From the NCBI GenBank assembly GCA_963735175.1, contig CAVTJX010000016.1, positions 880,406-944,405 on the forward strand: 64,000 nucleotides of DNA. The letters run 5' to 3'. The position numbers and the translations under genes are program-made. The notes under the pieces are model-generated. The model did not search any database. It saw nothing but the letters and a program-made list of their open reading frames with translations, and was not told the DNA's origin. This document shows positions 57,445 to 64,000 of this stretch, piece by piece. Origin of the DNA: CAVTJX01 sp963735175 (GTDB taxonomy: Bacteria; Electryoneota; RPQS01). Position 1 is the stretch's first letter, and every line of letters starts with the position of its first letter.

Positions 57445-57502
57445 AATTGTAATCTTCCATGATTGGGCAGTTTACGCCGTTCCATGGGATCGATGCGGAG
57501 GG

Positions 57503-60500
57503 CTACTTTATGAACAGCATCTTTTTGGTGTCGGTGAAGCTGCCGGCTTGCAGTTGGTAGATGTACATGCCGGTGGCGACATTCGAGCCGTCCCAGCGCA
57601 CCGTGTAGGCTCCGGCGGGACGGGCTTCGCTGACGAGCGTCGTCACAAGCTGGCCGAGGGTGTTGAAGATTTTCAGTTCGACCTTAGCTTTCTCGGGAAG
57701 GTCGAAGCGGATCTCGGTAATGGGATTGAAGGGATTGGGGTAGTTCTGGTAGAGCGCATATTTCGTGGGCACCGGGATCGTTGCGGCGGGCTTGGCATTG
57801 ACAGAGTGGCCGAGTGTCGAGAGCAGGGAATCGACGCGAGTTTCGTGCCGCGTGATCTTGGCGGACAGGGTGTTGGCGGTTGATGTCGTCGTGATCTGCG
57901 CGTATTCCAGTTCGAGTTCGACCATGTAGAGCTTGAGCGCCAGCGTCACGGTTTCGTACTCGTTCGTCGCTTCGTCCAGCAGCACGACCAGTGAATCATA
58001 GGCGTCATCAGTCTCCCCGTTGCGGAACATGCACCAGGCGGCGTTGCCGCGGCAGAGTGTGACGAGCGCGGCGTCGCTGCTGCTGTCGGCGGCCAGTGTG
58101 CGGAAGTAGTCCTCGATGTCCTTCCATTCCCAGCCTTGGGCGGCTTGACAGAATTCGATGCGGTCCAGAACCAGCTTCTCATAGACGCCTTCCGGATAGG
58201 CACTGAGGTAGATTTCGTAGGTTTGTGCAAGCGGCTGCGTATTGCGTGGCGCGTTCCTGCTGCCAGCCCTGCTCAAACAGCGCCGTTTCCGAGTCCACCG
58301 CGCAACTCGGGAATTCGAGATCATGGCAATCCCACGGCTCGCCCAATTGCTGATCCAGCGACGGGCTGTTGCAGATCCGTCCGGTCGGATCGGATTCGCC
58401 CCAATAATTCCAGACAGCGCCCCAGCCGGGCGCGGGGAGATCGGTGTGCTGACTGCGAATCAGAGTATCCACGTCGCCGTCGACGCGGATGGTGTTGAGG
58501 CCACAGTTGATATCGAGGGTGCCGCCCGCGAGATAGACCTGCCCGAAGTCGTAACCGAAGGAGTCCACCAGAACCATGTTGTTTTCAACGACACTCCGGT
58601 GCACCTGCGCGTAGGTCGAGGGGAACAGTGTCAGGCCGGAGCCGCCATTGTTGTGGATTACGTTGCAGCGCAGAGTCAGGGCGGAAGCCGAAGCGTCAAT
58701 GCCGCTCAGCAGATACGGATACTCGATCCCGTGGTAGCTGCCGTTGTCGCGGATTACATTCTCCCACACGTTGGCGTAGTCGCAGGCGACGAAATGCAGA
58801 CCGCTGTTGCCGCTGCCGGAAATCGTATCGCGTCGCACCGTGACCGTGCCGCCGAAGATCTGCACGCCATAGCTGTAGCTGTTCCGGATCAGACTGGAAT
58901 CGAGAATACCCGTGCTCGCCAGGTAGAACACGCCGGTGCCGCAGGTATCGGTGGTGACATGATTCAGCGCGGCGTAGCCACTGACAACCTTGACGCCGTG
59001 TTGCGCGTGGCGCACGATGACGTGCTCCAGCTTGTTTTGGGAATTGGAGCTTTGGATGGTCAGCCCTTCCCACATCTGATTCGGCGTGGCGCAATCGAAG
59101 ACGATCGGATTTTGCGCGGTGCCCACAGCATGGATCTGACCGTTGAAACGGATTTCAGCATCCCGGCAGCACGCGGATCTTCGTGCCCGGCTGGATTGTC
59201 AGGGTGTCACCAGCGGCGAATGTGACATTGCCGTCCACGACAATACTGTCTAGCCAGTCGCGGATGTTGAAATTGTACCTGACCAATGACGGCTCCAGGC
59301 ATTGACCGTGCACGTGTGATTCCATTGATTAACTGCGAGCACGTCGAGACCTGCCATGGTAGGCAGATTCTGCGCAAACGGGGTGGTATTGCGTTGGGCT
59401 GCAGCGCTGGGATTCGTCAAGTCGTTGAAGGATTGGCCAGGAACAAAGTAATTGCCAACTGTTCCCGTCGGATGCGGTTGGCCATCATAGAGGCCATAGT
59501 ACATTTTAGTTGGCCACTCGACCTGCGGATTAGCTGCCCACACGTAATCGAAACTATCGAGGCCGGTTTCGGTGTTTGCCACAAGCGTGTTCTCGCCAGT
59601 CCACAGCCTGCAAGTGTCACCCTGTGCAGTTCGACAGTTCCATCCCGGATTGGATATTCTCAAACTGTCGTGCCAGACGTATAGGCCGCTGGACAACTCA
59701 CAGTCGAAACGCTTATGCGAACGATGCGTCTGGTTCCCGGAGGGATTTGCATGCTCGATCATAACCCCGTTAGCGGGCCATAACCGATCCCAAGGCGTGT
59801 TCCGGGTAACCGCGACAGCCGCAAAATACTGATCGGCTGCGTCGGGCCGTGCGGCGTCAATCTTGAGGCAGACATCATCGTCAAACCACAGGTGATCGTT
59901 TAACGTGTAGTCGAGAAGCGGCGTATTCACGGTGACTGGAGTAATCCAACCAGCAAAAATCCGGGAAATGGGGTTCAGTGGGGCCGGTGGGCCGCCTGCG
60001 CCGTCCACATCCGGGTCGGGCCAACCGATTTCGCCGCCAACGACATCAAAGCTGCCACAACCCAGATGAGCTTCGCGATACATTCCGTATTCACTGCCAT
60101 TGCCACTGTCGCTGAAAGTATGACCGAAGCCCAGCTTGTGGGTAAACTCTATGCGCTCCGATTCCTAAGGCGCCATAGTATGCAAGACGGACACTATCTT
60201 CAGCACCAACCCACGGGCAATCATCATGGATCGATAGCGTTTGCTCAGCGGCACTCCAACTCGTTACTCCGCTGTAGTTTTTGATCTTGATTCGCTGTCC
60301 AATGGCATTCGTATCCTGAGTGGTATAGGAGTAAGGCAACCGGCTAATCCCGCCGCCTTCAGACTGGCAGTCTTCCGCGTGGCCATAGATATTGAACACA
60401 ATATACCAGGCAACGGTATCTGTCGGACTGTAAGTATAATCGGCGAAATTTACGACAGAGTCTACCTTAGGCATGATGTTCAGGAAGAACTGGGGGCCGC

Positions 60501-60958
60501 CTGTCATGCTCATTTTGCGTGGACGTACCGCAGTGTCCGGATCGCAGGTGAAGATCCGCAAGCTGTCTCGCCCCACCACTTGGCCTTCTACGATGAAACG
60601 CCCACCGGATTGCTCGAGATAATAACGCGAGAAGGCTCCAAGGGTAGTCAGGATTGAACAGACGAGATGTCCATGAAGGCATACGATAGGTTGATGGATT
60701 CATCACGCGCGTGTTGCCCGTATCCTGACCCCCGGGATGCATAGGCCATGACTGCGGTAAGGCGCCAGAGTCGGCGGCAGCGACAATCCAGAGAATTTTC
60801 ACCGTTCCCGAAATCTCGTCCAAGGAGCGCAGTGGATCATCCTCATCCGTTCCTTCACATTGAAACGGCGCATTGTTAGGATCATAGGGATAGATCGGTT
60901 GGGTTTGCCCCACACATGTCAATAATCCGGCTGCAAGAATGAGCAACAGAATTCGCAT
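57503..60958 (-). CDS. Secreted metzincin-like metalloprotease with beta-helix and sorting domain (frameshifted)
   Basis: About 1150 aa in five pieces. Signal peptide MRILLLILAAGLLTCVGQ, M6-like segment (VKILWIVAAADSG, then SLLALLSR), and around 60100-60180 GIGA followed by HEFTHKLGFGH if the extra base at about 60150 is removed: HExxHxxGxxH, the metzincin zinc site. Then LGCGSFDVVGGEIGWPDPD, a right-handed beta-helix of short repeats (58300-59160), a helical region, and the sorting domain (YQNYPNPFNPITEIRF, GQLVTTLVSE, ATGMYIYQLQAG, KKMLFIK). Other breaks near 60640, 59280, 59165 and 58245. Exported protease, likely anchored at the surface. Confidence 0.72.
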
Positions 60959-60979
60959 GACAGCCTCCTGAAAGTTGAA

Positions 60980-62122
60980 TTACTTCGCCCGGATGTATTT
61001 GGCACTCAAAGTGCCTCCGAAAAGTTGTAAAGACACTATATAAGTGCCGGAAGGCAGAGTCAAGGGCGGCGCATTCGCAACACTATTGCCATTGCTTGCA
61101 GTGAACTGCTGCATGTACATGCCTACCCGTCGGCCCAAAATATCGTGCACCTCCACCTGCTGTGCACCGTGGATGACTGTTCCAGTAACCACCAGCCTAA
61201 GATTGCCCGACGTGTCGGTTGTAATAGTCAATTCAGGACTCTGGATAGCAGGCGCAGAAGGATGCGTGGAAATAGCGGCGACCGTCGTGTCCACGGACGT
61301 CACAATACGATACAAGTGATCTCCTGAATCTGCGGCTTGAACGAAATAAAGGGTCCGCCCATCCGCAGCAATACAGGGGTCTTCGTCCCATGTTATCCCT
61401 TGCCAGTTGTTGGGCGGCGAAGGGAGTGCCGATCCTAGCTGCCAGATACCTCCAGATTTCGTGCTCCGATAGATCTCGTTCAGCGAAAAACCATCGCGAC
61501 GGTAATACAGACGGTTTCCATCCGGAGATAACGATGCGTGCTCGTCCCCCTCGTTGACATCATTTATCTCGGGACCAAAACGAATCGCCTGACCCCACGT
61601 CCCGTCCTCCTGCTTTTCGTGGTAATACAGGTCTGCCCAATAGATTCCAAAGCGGTTTGAGGCCACAAGCAATGTGCTACCATCGCGACTGATACCGACA
61701 GAAAACTCGCGGCGCGGACTGCTGACATTCGATCCGGCATTTTGCACCGGCCCCCAGCCCGTGTCGTTACGCACGGTGTAATAGACATCCCACAAGCCAA
61801 AGTTGTCGCAGCTCAGGCGAGGGTCGCCGATGAAATAGAGGGTATCTCCCGACGGGCTTTCGGCGGGGCACTGCTGGGTAGGAGTACTGTTGATATGGAG
61901 CGGCAGTTCATGCCATTCATTCCACGCCGAATCGGGATGCACGCGCGTCATGACTGCTAAGCTGGCTGTGCCGGAAAAATAGAGGCGCAGGCCGTCGTTG
62001 CTGATCCAAGGGGCCTTGGCCCCCGGCCCCGGTTGAAGATTTATCGGTTCGGGTGCCGTCCATTGGGCCAAGCTGGGCGAGACAAGGATAACGAGAAGCA
62101 AGACTCGGATCAGATGATTCAT
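60980..62122 (-). CDS. Secreted PD40/WD40-like propeller protein with sorting domain
   Basis: 380 aa. Signal peptide MNHLIRVLLLVILVSPSLAQ. Repeats of PD40 type (WISNDGLRLYFSG, AESPSGDTLYFIGD, SISRDGSTLLVAS-like, SLSPDGNRLYYRRDG, CIAADGRTLYFVQ) form a propeller; the end has a short FlgD-like domain (VHDILGRRVGMYM, LPSGTYIVSLQLFGG). Start ATG 62122 with GGAGG 10 bases upstream. Preceded by a leader hairpin at 62151-62174. Intact. 21 bases before the metalloprotease start, so probably co-transcribed. Confidence 0.82.
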   Translation of the reverse strand: MNHLIRVLLLVILVSPSLAQWTAPEPINLQPGPGAKAPWISNDGLRLYFSGTASLAVMTRVHPDSAWNEWHELPLHINSTPTQQCPAESPSGDTLYFIGDPRLSCDNFGLWDVYYTVRNDTGWGPVQNAGSNVSSPRREFSVGISRDGSTLLVASNRFGIYWADLYYHEKQEDGTWGQAIRFGPEINDVNEGDEHASLSPDGNRLYYRRDGFSLNEIYRSTKSGGIWQLGSALPSPPNNWQGITWDEDPCIAADGRTLYFVQAADSGDHLYRIVTSVDTTVAAISTHPSAPAIQSPELTITTDTSGNLRLVVTGTVIHGAQQVEVHDILGRRVGMYMQQFTASNGNSVANAPPLTLPSGTYIVSLQLFGGTLSAKYIRAK

Positions 62123-62145
62123 AATCAATAGACCTCCGGGTACAG

Positions 62146-62174
62146 AAAAAGCCCTGCCGAGAGTAAGGCAAGGC
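62146..62174 (-). terminator. Leader hairpin of the PD40 protein gene
   Basis: On the minus strand GCCTTGCC-TTACTCTC-GGCAGGGC followed by TTTTT, 22 bases before the ATG. Same stem core as 50770-50805. Looks like an intrinsic terminator used as an attenuator. Confidence 0.65.
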
Positions 62175-62476
62175 CTGGATGGAATGCTTGAAGATGACAA
62201 CCGCTGCCAATGACAATGTGTTTCAGCCACGGCCAGTCCTCCCTGAGGATTCAGACGGGTGATATAGTATCTAAAATAACCGGCATTATGGAATAGTCAA
62301 GTAGACTGCCACGGAATGGGGGGGGTAAGCTCAACAATATCATTCTAATAGTATTTGCGATGCAATCTGGAGAGGAACGTTAGTGCCGTTGATGTCGATG
62401 ATGGAATAGAGAATCTCATCGCTGTGCAAGTGGATTCCGGAAACGCGGTCTGGAAATGACGCTGAACGATGCGTGG

Positions 62477-63535
62477 CTATCCTCGGTCGAAAGTTCGGTC
62501 GAGAATGCGGATGTCTGAAATACAGATTCCGGGCAGGTCAGGGGACCTGCCTCGGCGGGAAGACACACCCTTGGCGTTGTTTGTCATCGCGCCGATAACT
62601 CCCGCGATTAATGTCCCGTGTTGTAACCACCGGGCGGGGACATAAAAATCGTGATCCATCCACGGGTTGTTGTCGGGATGGTTGGCAAGACTGTCCGTAA
62701 AATCATATCCGTGCCTATCGTCGAGGTATCCGTTATTGTCTGAATCGAGGCTATCGCCACGAAGTTGGTAACCACGGACGTAACCAGTCAAGAATCCCCA
62801 TACGTAAGAGCCTCTTCACCCGAATTGATGAAGAAATTCGTCGGGCCACCGGTCCGGACATCGCCGAGATCAGGGTGTGTGTAGGCAAAGCCTTCCGGTA
62901 TCCACAATAGCAATCAGCACATTCGAATCACCAACCACTCCTTGCCCGCAGTTCCAGACGTAAGGGCTGCTATTCGTCCGGAGAACACTATGAAACCACT
63001 GGTTTGAAAGCGGGCCGGAATGCAATACAAACAGGGAGTCGTTTGGGTCACATGGCGTCTCAGGAATCAGGCGGTAACTGGCTTCGGCATGGACGACATC
63101 GGAATGACTCTGAAACGAGTCAATTAGCGATACGATGGGAGCCTCGGGCGGGAACATTAAGCGATACCAGGCGGCAAGGCTTGGGTTAAAGGGCCGGGGA
63201 TACAACGGGCGAATTTCCAACAGCCCGTAATTCAAGTTAATCGAATCGAGCCACGCAATCCCCGTGGAGATACCGCTACCACCACGAGTAATCGACAGCG
63301 GAACAATCTGTTGCGAAAATTTGATGACCAGCTTTCCCGGGACAGGATCACTATCGCTCGCAAGCACAGGCAGAGATACTACCAGCAAACTGATTACACA
63401 AACCCAGACAGTCCAACGCCAGTTACCGCAGCAGGCAGAGCTTCGTCGTGACGGTAAAAGTGCCGTCCGTGACGCGCAGGAAGTAGATACCCGTCGCATG
63501 ATTTGATCCTTTCCAGGTGAGCTGTGAGTCGCCAT
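62477..63535 (-). pseudogene. Truncated and frameshifted S8 subtilase
   Basis: Signal-like segment (VISLLVVSLPVLA), propeptide, then VLIAIVDTG with the catalytic Asp, DSDNNGYLDDRHGYDFTDS and LQHGTLIAGVIGAMTNNAKGV with the catalytic His. The Ser region is missing: homology stops at the palindrome 62532-62551 and nothing like the Ser motif follows to 62231. Frame breaks near 62895 and 62790. Start not clear; the frame is open to 63535, overlapping the next gene, and no good start codon lies nearer the signal segment. Confidence 0.7.
62532..62551. repeat. Palindrome GGCAGGTC-AGGG-GACCTGCC at the subtilase break
   Basis: Perfect 8-bp stem with a 4-nt loop, exactly where subtilase homology ends. 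Confidence 0.55.
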
Positions 63536-64000
63536 TCAGTGGCAGCCTATCCGCAAGGACATCGACAGGACGCCCTAAAGATCGTAGATCGTGGCTGAAA
63601 TCCACGTCGGTTGCGTGAGATGCAGACTGATCGTAGTCGAGGCATTGAAAGGATTTGGATGGACAGAGGCGATGCGGAAGTTGGAGGGGCGGCGGGCGTG
63701 TGCCATGCGCTAGGAGTGCCGCTCGCAGCGCCCCAATGGAAGATGCGGCTTGTTGTAAACACCCCCGGTTTGATACCCCGAGCCCCAGTGTAGAGTCGAT
63801 AAACGCCATCCTGCGAATACCTCCGAGGGAGTCGGGCAGTGTCATCGTATTCCACGTTTCGCCTCCGTCGGTCGTTCGCAACATAAAGCTACTATCGCCG
63901 GCGATCCACCCATGACGCCGATCTGTGAACACCGCATCCGTATAAAAGAACGGGCCGGGATGGAGCGTGTCAGTCCAGACTACACCCCAGCTTTGACCGC
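63423..64000 (-). CDS. Ycf48-like propeller protein with sorting domain, 5' part outside window
   Basis: C-terminal part only. FTDRRHGWIAGDSSFMLRTTDGGETWNTM and GGIRRMAFIDSTLG (in parts) are blades of the Ycf48/BNR type; then, after breaks near 63750 and 63580, HPNPFNASTTISLHL, YDL, LGRPVDVLADRL, ATGIYFLRVTDG and KLCLLR, a full sorting domain. Runs off the right edge. Confidence 0.7.
   Translation of the reverse strand, partial: GQSWGVVWTDTLHPGPFFYTDAVFTDRRHGWIAGDSSFMLRTTDGGETWNTMTLPDSLGGIRRMAFIDSTLGLGVSNRGCLQQAASSIGALRAALLAHGTRPPPLQLPHRLCPSKSFQCLDYDQSASHATDVDFSHDLRSLGRPVDVLADRLPLNGDSQLTWKGSNHATGIYFLRVTDGTFTVTTKLCLLR

Overview
The window is a GC-rich bacterial chromosome segment with no rRNA, tRNA, CRISPR array, phage or insertion sequence that I can see. 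Several secreted proteins end in a FlgD-like/type IX-style C-terminal sorting domain (PNPFN followed by GREV/GRPV and SGIYFVRL-type motifs). Together with alternative complex III, an A2-type cytochrome oxidase, a cbb3 oxidase and a group 3b-type NiFe hydrogenase, this suggests an uncultured member of the wider FCB group (Zixibacteria/KSB1/Eisenbacteria-like) with a respiratory, oxygen-flexible life. The phylum is an inference from gene content, not a measured placement.

Layout. 1-4.2 kb: 3' end of a PEP/pyruvate-binding (PPDK N-domain) protein, an ankyrin lipoprotein, a glutathione peroxidase and a POT/MFS transporter. 4.3-6.1 kb (minus): FapA/DUF342 protein and a small partner. 6.5-12.8 kb: a very large CPBP-type membrane protein built from two related halves, then a secreted GH172 (DUF2961) protein. 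13.3-24.8 kb (plus): respiratory operon with actA, actB, actC, a cytochrome c, coxB, coxA, ctaA, ctaB, ctaG, a small membrane protein and coxC. 24.9-33.3 kb (minus, convergent): cbb3 operon in the order ccoI, ccoS, ccoNO (fused), ccoQ, ccoP, ccoG, ccoH, TauE-like protein.

33.4-47.9 kb (minus): a long co-directional cluster. It opens with a split-E1 2-oxoacid dehydrogenase (E1alpha, E1beta, E2, E3, with a META-domain lipoprotein inside and a lipoate ligase-like gene). It continues with a hot-dog thioesterase, an EthD-like protein, three crotonases, another small alpha/beta-barrel protein, a PaaA-like diiron oxygenase, a DUF1858-like protein, a Rieske ferredoxin, a GNAT, an aldehyde dehydrogenase and an NmrA-like protein. 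This reads as aerobic CoA-thioester degradation of an aromatic or similar acid with a very reduced oxygenase, and is the best candidate here for an undescribed system.

48.2-52.3 kb: macrodomain protein, glucose/sorbosone dehydrogenase-like secreted protein, and a secreted repeat protein with sorting domain behind a structured leader. 52.7-57.2 kb (minus): hydrogenase operon hydB, cyclic-nucleotide-binding protein, hydG, hydD, hydA. Its promoter has TTGACA-17-TATATT with an almost perfect Rex operator over the -10, implying control by NADH/NAD+. 57.5-64 kb (minus): four secreted proteins (metzincin-like protease with beta-helix and sorting domain, PD40 propeller protein, truncated subtilase, Ycf48-like propeller protein cut by the window end).

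Many conserved genes contain one to six frameshifts (roughly 40-50 in total), while others such as the hydrogenase, E2, E3 and heme-synthesis genes are clean. I read most of them as sequence errors, so split genes are given as single loci and the frameshift places are stated.
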